Assembly (NCBI GenBank): GCA_020052955.1
Contig: JAGVOB010000087.1
Span: forward strand, 1-38,759
DNA length: 38,759 nt
DNA from: Candidatus Omnitrophota bacterium
GTDB lineage: Bacteria; Omnitrophota; Gorgyraeia; VGKN01
Direction: 5' to 3'
Below are positions 17,507 through 27,132 of this stretch, piece by piece. The notes beneath the pieces are model-generated. The model was not told the origin of the DNA and made no database searches. It saw only the letters and a list, made by a program, of their open reading frames with translations. Positions within the stretch are counted from its first letter, which is position 1. Each line of letters opens with the position of its first letter. Made by a program: the position numbers and the translations under genes.

Positions 17507-18898
17507 TCAGAGTTTGGCTTCCGATGCAACAGTTTCGACCGGGACAGGTGTGGCAGCTGGTTTATGAATTACGAAAAAGGCTGATGAAACACCGTGTAGA
17601 ACGCTTGGCCTTACTCCCCAATATTGTGCCTCAACTACTTCGAAACCGACTTCATGGAAGAACCTTTTCCACTCTCCCATTGTGTAATAACGGTAGGCCA
17701 TTGGCATTTCATATAAACCGCTAAAATAAATATTCCAATACCAGTCATTCCAGACTATCCATTGATATTTCTGTTCATCGGTTAAGTCGAGAAAATGCGA
17801 TGTGAGTTCTTCATCCATGGTTTCAAACGGGCAGCCAAAAGTAATTCCATCATTATCCGGATAACTATCTTCATAGATAACAACTTGGCCTCCGGAAGCC
17901 ATAACATCATACAGGTCGTTTAAGAATAAATGGATTTTTTCAATTGCATCTGGGTCGTGTGGACTAAAATATTCAGGATATATATGATGGATAACGCTGG
18001 CTATACGCGCAGAGGTAACAGTTCCACGGCCAATCTCATCCACCGCCAACCGATGAGTTTCTTGATGAATAAAGCGTATTCGGGAATCATCCTCATGGTA
18101 ATCGGTGACATCTGTACCTACGCGCTCTATATGACGCTTGGGGTGCCTATCAGCGAGTTCTTTGAGAAATCTGTTATACCCACACCCAACATCCAAGATT
18201 TTTGGACCCAAGTAAAACTGGTCAACATATTCAGCTTCCAGCCTTGTAGCTTTTCTAAAATAGCGCTCATAATGCTCCTTTTCAGCTTGTCGAAACCGAC
18301 CTTGAGGATTAGCAAAGTCAAAGACATATTCGTTCAAGTATCTTGCAGCTGAAGTTGAATCTCCCTCAAAGCGTTCTATCTCATTTAGTATGTTATCAAC
18401 CAATACTTCAATATCCTTATCTTGAAAAAAGTCAGGATAACGCGAATATTGTTTAATTAATAAATCGCGTATAAATTTGCGTAATACTGGGTCGCTTAAG
18501 GCTGCTAAAGGATTTGGCGCGGTGACATCAGTTTGGCCGGTTGTTTGGATTCCTTCAACTACACGTTTGGCAGCCCTCCCCTTACTCAACTCACCTATTG
18601 CAAGTGGCGGGGCTAAAAAGATAAAACTAGGAGCCTCAGCTCTTAAAGCAGACTTCAGCTGGCGAGAGTCTGTTTTAAGTGGGCACAGTGACCCGGCGAG
18701 GCTCCTAATATGGAAGTCCGTTGTATCATCTGTGATATCACATTCGGACGACATCCGCCGAAGTTCATCAAGACTTATAGTGGACGAAGGCCGATAGCAG
18801 TCGGAAGCTAAATTTGAGACAACAAAGCACTCTATGGCTAACAGGGCTATTAGCCTTACTGCAAGTGGCTTTACGTTATAAAAGTGTTTGTTAAACAA
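17507..18898 (-). CDS. Leader-bearing SAM-dependent methyltransferase
   Basis: 463 aa. The start is TTG at 18898, one base after the stop of the 2714-aa gene. It aligns with that gene's start (MFNKHFYN versus MYNKHSYN), which supports the TTG. The leader RLIALLAIECFVVSNLASD is followed by an extra stretch of about 25 residues not seen in its sisters, then the palindrome-coded IRSLAG..PLKTDSRQLKSA..EAP. From about residue 220 a class I methyltransferase is visible: motif I ILDVGCGYNRF, an acidic end of strand 2 (VGTDVTDY), and later ASGGQVVIYEDSY. The acceptor is unknown. It is probably translated by coupling. Confidence 0.75.
   Translation of the reverse strand: MFNKHFYNVKPLAVRLIALLAIECFVVSNLASDCYRPSSTISLDELRRMSSECDITDDTTDFHIRSLAGSLCPLKTDSRQLKSALRAEAPSFIFLAPPLAIGELSKGRAAKRVVEGIQTTGQTDVTAPNPLAALSDPVLRKFIRDLLIKQYSRYPDFFQDKDIEVLVDNILNEIERFEGDSTSAARYLNEYVFDFANPQGRFRQAEKEHYERYFRKATRLEAEYVDQFYLGPKILDVGCGYNRFLKELADRHPKRHIERVGTDVTDYHEDDSRIRFIHQETHRLAVDEIGRGTVTSARIASVIHHIYPEYFSPHDPDAIEKIHLFLNDLYDVMASGGQVVIYEDSYPDNDGITFGCPFETMDEELTSHFLDLTDEQKYQWIVWNDWYWNIYFSGLYEMPMAYRYYTMGEWKRFFHEVGFEVVEAQYWGVRPSVLHGVSSAFFVIHKPAATPVPVETVASEAKL
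18629..18706 (-). repeat. In-frame palindromic element, copy C
   Basis: Outer arms 18629-18637 and 18698-18706; inner arms aaagcagact (18645-18654) and agtctgtttt (18667-18676), with one G-T pair. Span 78 bp. Confidence 0.8.
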
Positions 18899-18899
18899 A

Positions 18900-21800
18900 T
18901 TATATACCCTTTCTGATTTTATCCTCTGGCAGCGGGAACTTTATAGTAATCTCAACATTTTCATCTATATTCTCTGTGGTGATTTTGCCATCTACTGCCT
19001 CAATTAAATCATGTATAAGGGGACCTTGATACCAGGGTTCATCTCTGGTCCTTTTAGGCTTAAACATCGTTTCTAAATCAACTTGCCCTTTATACGTAAT
19101 TTTAAATACAGTACAGTCATCTTCTCCTTTTACCTCAACATATAAATCTTCTCCCTTGGTTTTACAGCGGAACATATTGAGCATAATATTGTCTAAGAAA
19201 AAGTCGTTTAACCAGAGTCTTGTGCCGGGCTCAACCATAAAATGAAACTTTTCATTTCCGTGCATCCGCGAGTCTTCTGCAGGATATAAAGAAATATCTA
19301 AAAGCTCCTTTTCATAAAATTTTTGGGCATATAGCAGTTTTAGGACAATCCGGCTCTTTGAGACAATTTCTTTAACTTTATCTAGATCTTCATTATCCCT
19401 ATCTTCCAAAGGAACACCTTCTAGCGCTTTTTTTAGCCTTTCTTCCGCGTTTATCAATGCCTTTACCTGGTCAGAGATTGCACCAACCCAACCATCCGTT
19501 CTTTCTATCCATAAAATCGCGTTCTCATCATCTTCAAAACCTGACAGTTGATTTTCAGAGGAGGTATAGGTATGTATCATACCGTACACCTCATCAGGTA
19601 ACTCCTCCCTGAAAGACCTCTCAATATAATCTTGTGTCCCTTGTGAAATCTTACCGCGACTGCACAGAAAGTACCAAGAACTACCTATCAATCCTACGTC
19701 ACCTCCGAGTTTATGAATTGCATAACCGACTTGGCGTAATACCCTTTGATATTTTTCCCTTAACTGCGGCGTGATTCCCTCTTTTTCTTTTAGGACGTTT
19801 TCTTTGGAGCGAAGTAAAATCTGAGCCCTTCCTCCTGCGCCATACTCAAGCACAACGGCCTGCCTTGGTGGTAAAAATGAAAATATGATATCTTCTTTTT
19901 TCTCTACTTCTTCAAGTGCAAGCAAGGAAAGTAAGAGGCCTTCTATCTCTCCTTGTGTTGTGCCCTTCTCAAAAATAATATCACGGAATACCTGATAATC
20001 TCCTGTGCATATATTCTGGAAATAGACAGGGAGCATTTCCTCTATCTTATACCTCATTTGCTCATGGCCACGTGCCAAAAAGGACTCGTATGATATCGTT
20101 TCTCTTGTCTGTGTTATTTCAGAAATTTTAATACTATATGCATAGATTTCCTTCACAATCTTCTCCGCACGTTCCTCTGCGTCTGGAATGCCGCGCTTGG
20201 AAAATATCTCGTAAACTTGCTGCACAAGTTTTTCTGGAATCTGCAGTTTCTTCTGCGCAATGTTCTTCCAATCAAGCGGAAGTTTAATTGAAAAGTGTGC
20301 ACCCTTGCCTTCATTACTTGCAGCGATTGTTCCATCAAACATCTCAAGAAGCTGTCTTGCCCAGAAAAGCCCGTAGCCGCTATGTTGAGGTTTTGTGCTG
20401 AATTTTCTCTGGAATATATTGGGCAACATCTTTCTATCTATACCGCCTGCCTCATCCCTTATTGAAATTTCTAATATATTTTCTTCTTTGTTAACCTTAA
20501 AGTAAACCTTGCCTTTAAACTCTGTTCCATATTTCAGCTGGTATTGGTCAAATGCATTATCCAGAATATATGAGACCACAAAGCTAAGACCATATGGCAA
20601 TTCTAGACCTTTAAGATTATCTCTATCAAAATCGGTTTCAATACTAACTCTATCTGCATAATCAGCGAGAAATACCTCTACTGTATTACGCAAAAATTCA
20701 TCAAAGGTAACAGATGTCTCTATGTTGCCAACGGCAGACGACAACCGTAAAAGTCTTAACATATAATTTGCTGCAACCCCCATTGTTAGGGAAAGACTGT
20801 CTAACTGCTTGATGAAGGGCTCATATTTTCTTTTCTCTGATAGACTGAGGGATTCTATTTCTTCTCGTATCTGTGGGATCAGATAGCTTGCAACGTAGAA
20901 GATACGTCCTTTATAATTGTGAGTGCGCGCATTAAAAGGAAGGTTCCTGTCAACATTTCCAAAATTAAAGAATGCACTCATCCTTGAAAGATGTTCTTCT
21001 ATTTTCTTTACTTTCTCTTTGTCCTTCAGTTGCGGAGAGAATTCTGTCAACGAACCTTTTAACTGCCTGAGACCTATCATAAGTCTTGCTTCAAAATCAT
21101 TGACTCCACCGTTTAAGAAACTGATATCGGCGGGCTTTGACATCTCTTTCTTGGGAAGGGCATCAACGATAACCTGGCTAATTTGATAAGGGCTTTGGAG
21201 TCTTGCATAGATCATATTAAGCAGGGTTATGGGAAAATTCTCATCGGCATTTTTTTCAATATAATCAATTCCGTATTTTGTCTTAAATTCAGGGTCAATA
21301 TCCTTTGCAGATTTGTTAAAGACAGGTATCTGGTCTTTGGAGATAATGCTTCCGGAGATAAAGAAGAAGAACCCCTTAAAGTTGAGCGTCTCTTTTTCAT
21401 AACCAGAATCTGGATGTAGCCTTAACATATTCAGGAGATCTCCGCCATCAGAACGCCTTATTCCTGTCTGTTCTGTTCCAAATTCATAATCGGCAAGTAT
21501 TATTATTTTTTCATCGGGAACGCCTTTGGCTCGTAATTCCTTTACCAGCGCTACCACATCTTCAACTGTTCCTAATTTGTGGGTGTTTTCAAAAAATCCC
21601 TTCACTATCGCGCCAAAGGCATTTCTTATGAACGGCTTATCATCCGCAATGATTATATGGCAATCCTTAAAGTGTTCTATTACGCCTGGCGAGACTTTGA
21701 TATCCTCTGGTTTTATCTTAACTGCCTCAAGCGGTAATTCTTCCTCTAAAATTCTCGTATCTATAACCTCCTGAGCTTTTATCTCTTCGCCTCTTGCAAA

Positions 21801-24800
21801 GGCTAAAATCCGACCTTTTATAATCTCAAACGCTCCTGCATCATGTTTTAATTGAACAGAAATCTGGCCCTCTAAATACATATCCCACAGGTCAGGATAA
21901 AGTCTGAGTTGTTTTATAATCGGTGTATCATCAGCAGAATATATGACAACCTTTCCCTTAAAATTATATTTCCTGAATGCCTGTTTACAAAGCTGCACTC
22001 CATTCACGGCATCCTGATCTGGCCTTTCAGGGTCAGAAGTAAAGGTATATAAATCTAGAGGGTCAAGTCTAAAGTCAAGTACTAAAAAGTTAATAGCTGG
22101 ATTTTCAGCCAACATCTTAATACCCTCATCCATGTTATTTGCGGTTTCTATTGACGAGATTTCGGGAGAGGCTAACATTTTTGTCGTTGCCTCAAGCATA
22201 TTACGATCATCATCCACAACAAGGACTTTCACCTCAACCATTTCCTTATCTTTGGCAGGTTTTAAAATCTCTTCAAGTTTTGGTTCTATTTCTGCCCAGT
22301 CATCCCTTGAAGGCCTGTATCGGCGCTCGGGGAAGCCTGTTTTAAGAAGCTCCAATACCTCATCGGCATGTGTTTTTGCAGCTTGGGTAAGTTGGTATGT
22401 TGCCCCTTTAGTTTTTGCTCGGCCATCTCTGTGTACCAAACCTCTTACTATAAGAGCTCCTAGGTCTGTTTCAATGGTGCTTGGGGCACGTTCTTCTCCT
22501 AGATTTTCTATTATTTGCTCTATAGTAAGCGGCTCCGTAGCTTGTGCGAGAACTTTAAATACTGCATACGGCGAAGCGGCTGGTGGTGTGATTTTACTCT
22601 CAGGGGTTTCAGGGGAAGGTCGCTTAAACCCTATATCGGTCAAGAGATTCTGCACCGCCTCCGGCCAGGATGTACCGCTTTTGCGGTAACTAGCAACTAA
22701 TCCCCGCAATGTCATATTGTTTAATTCCGGAACTCTTTCATAAAAGTCCGTGAAGGTAAGGTATAAGGGATGCTTGCCTCTAACAGCGGCTAACATCTCT
22801 ACCATTTTTCTCTTAGCCCCCGTAGAGACATCCTGCCAGCGATTAACCCTGTGGGTTCTATAGTACTCCGTCTCTTCTTCAACCGAAATCTCTTTAAAGC
22901 CGAGTTTTTCCTTTATTTTAGCGGCTATATTTTCTGCTTCCTCCTCTGCCCCTCCTTCACGGATATAAGTTTGAACCAATGCAGATAACGACTGCCCGCC
23001 AAATACATCATATTTATGGCGCGTTAAATCTTGATAGGTAAGTTTTATAGGTGGTTTGCCTAATTCTTCCGCTGCCAATTCCAAGAACCGCGCCCTGACT
23101 GCATCTGGTACTTTCTCCCAGCGTATATTAGTCGTCTTAAAAAGCTTAAGCCATTCTTCAAAAGGGACAGACTTTCTTTCCTGGGCAAGGTTTTTAACCT
23201 TATCTGCAGTTTTTTCTAATCCCTGGGCGATAATTATTATCATTACCTCATCAGGAAAAACCCACCTTCCATAACTGTCGAGTAATTCTTTTTGAAGCGT
23301 TAATGCCTTTTCAAGCCAATGTTCGGCGTTTTCCAACCCCTGTCGGATAATCACATCTATAATATCGTCTTTGGTGAGGCGCAAAGAGTATTTGGCCAAC
23401 AATTGCCCTGTCTTCTGCCGAATCTGTTCAAGCTGGCCAATAAAATCAGGGTAGTTATTGATAATTAATACAGTGTCTCCTGGCGAAAACCCATAATCAT
23501 CTAATATCCTGTTGAATGTATCCGGTAAAACTAAACGCATTATTAGAAAATTAATCCATTTCTCAGGATAACCTATTTGTCTATAATAAACTATTCCCTG
23601 CGAAACCTTCCCCATCAAGCCATTTATTTTAAATTCCCTTAGTTCATCAATCGCGTCCCGCTCGTCTAAAGTTAGCACACCCTCTTTAATCAGCCAGTTA
23701 AATGACTCTTCTCTGGATCTTACTAATGTATTACTAACTATCTCGGCGTAAGGCTCTTCTAACCCGGCATCAATCAGATTTTTATAAAGCCGTTCATAAT
23801 ATGGCTCTTCGGCCATGGTAAGCGGCCCTCCCTTTTTACCCCAACCGGGCAATATACGCTCCCTGCCAAGTGCCAGCTCAGGGCTGTCATGTCTTCTTTT
23901 TCTTGATTGGGCTTGTAGTTCGGCGGGTTGGGCTGACACAGTGGCGGATTCGGCTAGCGCTAAAATCTCTTTAAGCCTTAGCTCAATAGTAACCCACTCT
24001 TCATTTCTGGGACTGTATCCGAACTCTTCTACTAGGTTATGAAGAAGTTGAAGTATTTTATCAGCATTCTCTTTTGCTGCTGTGGTTAGCTCATAGGTTG
24101 TGGTAGCTGCATCCTTTGCAAGACCTTCTCTATGAATTAGATTTCTTACAACTAGAGAACTGATGTCTCTTTCGATTGTGCTTGGGGCACGTTTTTCTTC
24201 TAATCTGGCTATAATTTCCTCAATGGTGAGCGGCACGCTGGTTCCTTTAAGGACCCTAAATACCGCATATGGGGAGCCGGAGGGTAGTCCCTTAGTATCG
24301 GCTACAGAATAGAGGTCATTTGGCGTATATAGCCGAACACCGTGAACAATTAACCAGTCTCCCGAACCTAGATTGTTCATGTACTCAGCTAATGCAGAAA
24401 CATAATCTGGAGTAGCAATATTCACTTCCCAAGACTGCCAATCAGTTATGGCCCCAATTTCAATCTCTCTATAAATAGTCAAGGCTTCCGGAGCCCTGTT
24501 AGGAACAACAATAATCTCTACGCCAGACGGACATGCATTTCTTACAATCTGCTCCAGGGCTTGAGGAACTAATATTGCTTGAATCGCTTCAGGCGGAATA
24601 TGGGAAAATCCCATCTCATGGGCCTGGGTTCCATCAAAATGAACACGATTTAAATATTCTTGGTCAGCAGGACTTAGTTTGTCAGGATCAGCTAAGATAA
24701 CAATGCTAGAGCGAGCTCTTTCCTCAAGCAGTTTTTCTATATCTGGTTTAGTTATATTTTGAAAATGTTCAGAATCGCCGGTTCGTTCCATTATTACCTG

Positions 24801-27044
24801 CAGAATTCCTTTAACCGGATGGTAAACTGCATCCTCGCTAACTGACTGATTGTGTCCTTGATGGCCCGAAAGGACCATATTGCAAGAACTAACCCCAAGC
24901 AAAACATCTCTACTAGAATCAAAATCAGCTGATTCAAGAACATCCCTCCCGCGCTTTTTCTGTTCATCAGGAGAAAGGATTCCTTCTTTAAATATACTAG
25001 CAAGAGCTTTCTTAGATTCTGCTAGTGCGGTATCCTCAGGCTGTATGTTCAATGAATAGAAGATTATTTCAGTCTTCGACGCTTTCAAATACTCATCAAG
25101 AACATTGGGATTCTTAAGGTAATACTGGGCAAATATGGTGCATCTTTCGCCCTCAATAGGCTCATCAACTACTTCAAAAATATGCCAATTAGGGTTTTCC
25201 GCATCACCGATATATTTTCTGATATTCTCTCTTTTTTGAACATCTTCAATATATATCGGAATCTTTCCCGATTTTCTCTCTTTGGATATTACCGCCTGGG
25301 TTATAAGTTTTGACATATCATGGGTGGGATTTGGAATCAAAGCAAAACCACATCTCAAAAGTTCCTTTACTATCAATGGATTCCTAACATATGTGTATAA
25401 GGAATCGGATCTTCGCCCTGTAAATACACCCTCCCTTAAACCTTTTAATACTACCTCAAGGAAAGCCGATGAATAGCCGCTGCTCCTGAAGGCTGACTCT
25501 ACATAAACATAATTCATCAAAAATCTATTAGGCAGTATCTGCACATAACCTACTCGTTCATGAGATTCGTTATAAAAAAGTATGTCAAAATCGACGCTAT
25601 TCTTCTCGTTTCTTTTGTACATATAAAATTTTTCTCCATATTCAGTAATTAAAAATCCTATTTCTTCCTCAGCTTGTGATGCGGCGGATTCGGCTGGCTG
25701 CCCTTTGGTTTTGCTCGTGATAAGCGCGGTGGCGATGCCGGCTTTTGATGCAGCGGTTATTGCATTTTTAAGCCGCTCACTTGCTGCAGCTTCATCTACA
25801 ATAAGACGCGCCTTAGTTTGCTTTATATAACCTGCTGGATTATCAGGGGATAATTCCCCAAGCGCTACTACGTCAACTGATGGAATCTTGTCTTCACCGT
25901 TTGCTATAACAACATTTGTTTCTGTTTCCTGTAGTATTTCATACATACCTGTGGTATTTGCATAAGCCCTCGGCATTCTGCCTTCTCTAAGGGCGCTTTC
26001 TATTCCATCGATACCTAATTGTTCAATCTCCTGCTCAGTAAGGCCTACCTGTTTTTGTATCCCTATGTTGTCTCTGTTTGAATAAATTGTCCTAGGAATT
26101 AATTCAACCCTTCTTGTGCACATTTCGGGTGTAGACCCTCTTTCATCAAATGCCAGATGCACCTCTTCATAACTACCATCAGGCATAAGGCGCGCTTTGC
26201 CAAGGCCGTATAAACCCGCATGAGCCTTATGCGGGCCGTTAGGCCTTGCCCTTTTAATCTCTCTATCAAACACTTCTCTATACCTGTCTACTGGCAGGCT
26301 AGATATCCCTTTTTCTTCAAATTCCTTTATTCTTTGCCTGTATTGCTCTACATTAGCGGCAGGCCATTCTGATTCAGGGTCAACGAGGCAATAAACTCCA
26401 GGTAATGGTTTATTTAATTTTTTAAGAGGCTCTATAAGATTCCTACAGATATATTCGTGATAGTCAAAACTGGTTCCACCATACTCATCAAGCATAAAAA
26501 TAATAACCCTTGACCAATCTATATTATCCATTTGAACAAGCAGCTCATATACACCCGCCGCGCCCGTTCTCTCATCTTTGAGCGGTGTATTTCCTGTGAG
26601 CATTCTTATAACTGCAATTTCATCATTCGCATGAGCCTTTAATATCTCATCATGAATAATCCCTACCGCAGTTTGTGCCATATGCCCCTTATCCCTGGTG
26701 ATTGCAACCTCAAAACCAGGAAACTTGTCAGGGAACAACTTTATAAATCTTGGAGATTTTTCAAGAGCATCTTTACTCACTTCTTTTAGATGCCTTATAG
26801 CGGATTTATCCCTTCTTAGTTTACCTGTTGTAAGTGGCGGTGCTAAAAAGATAGAACTAGGAGCCTCTGGCTTAAAAACAGACTTCAGCTGGCGAGAGTC
26901 TGCTTTAAGGGGGGATGGATTCCCGGCGAGGCTCCTAATATAGTAGTCGGGAGCTAAATTTGACATAATAAAACACTCCATGACTAATATCGCTATTAGC
27001 CTTACTGCAAGTGGATTTAAGTTGTAAGAGTGTTTGTTATACAT
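18900..27044 (-). CDS. Giant leader-bearing multidomain sensor/regulator (NagB-like, GNAT, wHTH, receivers, histidine-kinase-like ATPase)
   Basis: 2714 aa. Order: leader (1-35) and palindrome peptide (to ~75); NagB/gluconolactonase-like domain (~85-400; FMLDEYGG near 181, VHLAFDERGS near 290, where the usual Asp two before the His is Glu); GNAT-like acetyltransferase (~455-580, AFRSSGYSSAFLE); unassigned ~600-900; first winged helix (~925-1020, SPYAVFRVL); a helical middle; second winged helix (~1490-1580, SPYAVFKVL), clearly a duplicate; receiver 1 (VLVVDDD near 1603, LVLDFR as phosphosite); receiver 2 (IIIADDK near 1795); an HATPase domain (~2100-2240: DNAFDQY, DEAGGID, SGYGLFWARQ); and a degenerate second HATPase-like end (~2600-2710: DNIMLN). 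No clear kinase H-box is seen. It probably integrates signals; output is unknown. Confidence 0.8.
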   Translation of the reverse strand: MYNKHSYNLNPLAVRLIAILVMECFIMSNLAPDYYIRSLAGNPSPLKADSRQLKSVFKPEAPSSIFLAPPLTTGKLRRDKSAIRHLKEVSKDALEKSPRFIKLFPDKFPGFEVAITRDKGHMAQTAVGIIHDEILKAHANDEIAVIRMLTGNTPLKDERTGAAGVYELLVQMDNIDWSRVIIFMLDEYGGTSFDYHEYICRNLIEPLKKLNKPLPGVYCLVDPESEWPAANVEQYRQRIKEFEEKGISSLPVDRYREVFDREIKRARPNGPHKAHAGLYGLGKARLMPDGSYEEVHLAFDERGSTPEMCTRRVELIPRTIYSNRDNIGIQKQVGLTEQEIEQLGIDGIESALREGRMPRAYANTTGMYEILQETETNVVIANGEDKIPSVDVVALGELSPDNPAGYIKQTKARLIVDEAAASERLKNAITAASKAGIATALITSKTKGQPAESAASQAEEEIGFLITEYGEKFYMYKRNEKNSVDFDILFYNESHERVGYVQILPNRFLMNYVYVESAFRSSGYSSAFLEVVLKGLREGVFTGRRSDSLYTYVRNPLIVKELLRCGFALIPNPTHDMSKLITQAVISKERKSGKIPIYIEDVQKRENIRKYIGDAENPNWHIFEVVDEPIEGERCTIFAQYYLKNPNVLDEYLKASKTEIIFYSLNIQPEDTALAESKKALASIFKEGILSPDEQKKRGRDVLESADFDSSRDVLLGVSSCNMVLSGHQGHNQSVSEDAVYHPVKGILQVIMERTGDSEHFQNITKPDIEKLLEERARSSIVILADPDKLSPADQEYLNRVHFDGTQAHEMGFSHIPPEAIQAILVPQALEQIVRNACPSGVEIIVVPNRAPEALTIYREIEIGAITDWQSWEVNIATPDYVSALAEYMNNLGSGDWLIVHGVRLYTPNDLYSVADTKGLPSGSPYAVFRVLKGTSVPLTIEEIIARLEEKRAPSTIERDISSLVVRNLIHREGLAKDAATTTYELTTAAKENADKILQLLHNLVEEFGYSPRNEEWVTIELRLKEILALAESATVSAQPAELQAQSRKRRHDSPELALGRERILPGWGKKGGPLTMAEEPYYERLYKNLIDAGLEEPYAEIVSNTLVRSREESFNWLIKEGVLTLDERDAIDELREFKINGLMGKVSQGIVYYRQIGYPEKWINFLIMRLVLPDTFNRILDDYGFSPGDTVLIINNYPDFIGQLEQIRQKTGQLLAKYSLRLTKDDIIDVIIRQGLENAEHWLEKALTLQKELLDSYGRWVFPDEVMIIIIAQGLEKTADKVKNLAQERKSVPFEEWLKLFKTTNIRWEKVPDAVRARFLELAAEELGKPPIKLTYQDLTRHKYDVFGGQSLSALVQTYIREGGAEEEAENIAAKIKEKLGFKEISVEEETEYYRTHRVNRWQDVSTGAKRKMVEMLAAVRGKHPLYLTFTDFYERVPELNNMTLRGLVASYRKSGTSWPEAVQNLLTDIGFKRPSPETPESKITPPAASPYAVFKVLAQATEPLTIEQIIENLGEERAPSTIETDLGALIVRGLVHRDGRAKTKGATYQLTQAAKTHADEVLELLKTGFPERRYRPSRDDWAEIEPKLEEILKPAKDKEMVEVKVLVVDDDRNMLEATTKMLASPEISSIETANNMDEGIKMLAENPAINFLVLDFRLDPLDLYTFTSDPERPDQDAVNGVQLCKQAFRKYNFKGKVVIYSADDTPIIKQLRLYPDLWDMYLEGQISVQLKHDAGAFEIIKGRILAFARGEEIKAQEVIDTRILEEELPLEAVKIKPEDIKVSPGVIEHFKDCHIIIADDKPFIRNAFGAIVKGFFENTHKLGTVEDVVALVKELRAKGVPDEKIIILADYEFGTEQTGIRRSDGGDLLNMLRLHPDSGYEKETLNFKGFFFFISGSIISKDQIPVFNKSAKDIDPEFKTKYGIDYIEKNADENFPITLLNMIYARLQSPYQISQVIVDALPKKEMSKPADISFLNGGVNDFEARLMIGLRQLKGSLTEFSPQLKDKEKVKKIEEHLSRMSAFFNFGNVDRNLPFNARTHNYKGRIFYVASYLIPQIREEIESLSLSEKRKYEPFIKQLDSLSLTMGVAANYMLRLLRLSSAVGNIETSVTFDEFLRNTVEVFLADYADRVSIETDFDRDNLKGLELPYGLSFVVSYILDNAFDQYQLKYGTEFKGKVYFKVNKEENILEISIRDEAGGIDRKMLPNIFQRKFSTKPQHSGYGLFWARQLLEMFDGTIAASNEGKGAHFSIKLPLDWKNIAQKKLQIPEKLVQQVYEIFSKRGIPDAEERAEKIVKEIYAYSIKISEITQTRETISYESFLARGHEQMRYKIEEMLPVYFQNICTGDYQVFRDIIFEKGTTQGEIEGLLLSLLALEEVEKKEDIIFSFLPPRQAVVLEYGAGGRAQILLRSKENVLKEKEGITPQLREKYQRVLRQVGYAIHKLGGDVGLIGSSWYFLCSRGKISQGTQDYIERSFREELPDEVYGMIHTYTSSENQLSGFEDDENAILWIERTDGWVGAISDQVKALINAEERLKKALEGVPLEDRDNEDLDKVKEIVSKSRIVLKLLYAQKFYEKELLDISLYPAEDSRMHGNEKFHFMVEPGTRLWLNDFFLDNIMLNMFRCKTKGEDLYVEVKGEDDCTVFKITYKGQVDLETMFKPKRTRDEPWYQGPLIHDLIEAVDGKITTENIDENVEITIKFPLPEDKIRKGI
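26859..26936 (-). repeat. In-frame palindromic element, copy D
   Basis: Outer arms 26859-26867 and 26928-26936; inner arms aaaacagact (26875-26884) and agtctgcttt (26897-26906). Span 78 bp, placed just after the leader of the 2714-aa protein. Confidence 0.85.
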
Positions 27045-27132
27045 TTCTATCCAACTTCCTTAAGTGTTTAACAAAACCTTTAGTAACTAAGGACAAAAAA
27101 TCATCATTGTCTATGCCTAATAAGTTAAACAT
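27037..27132 (-). CDS. Small ORF, 31 aa, coupled to both neighbours
   Basis: Its ATG (27132-27130) overlaps the TAA of the 1567-aa gene in the form TAATG. Its own TAA (27039-27037) overlaps the start of the 2714-aa gene as ATGTATAA. A GGGAG box lies upstream within the previous gene. The peptide starts MFNLLGIDNDDFLSLV and ends in a basic tail (KHLRKLD). Double coupling of this kind is typical of operons and makes a real peptide plausible. The AAGGA box for the next gene would lie inside it, so it may also act as a translation-coupling leader. No family is recognised. Confidence 0.5.
   Translation of the reverse strand: MFNLLGIDNDDFLSLVTKGFVKHLRKLDRNV

Noticed and set aside
22132-22689. 185-aa plus-strand frame
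   Set aside because: Lies opposite the 2714-aa gene's second winged helix and first receiver, has low-complexity serine-rich content and no known motif: a shadow of the real gene.
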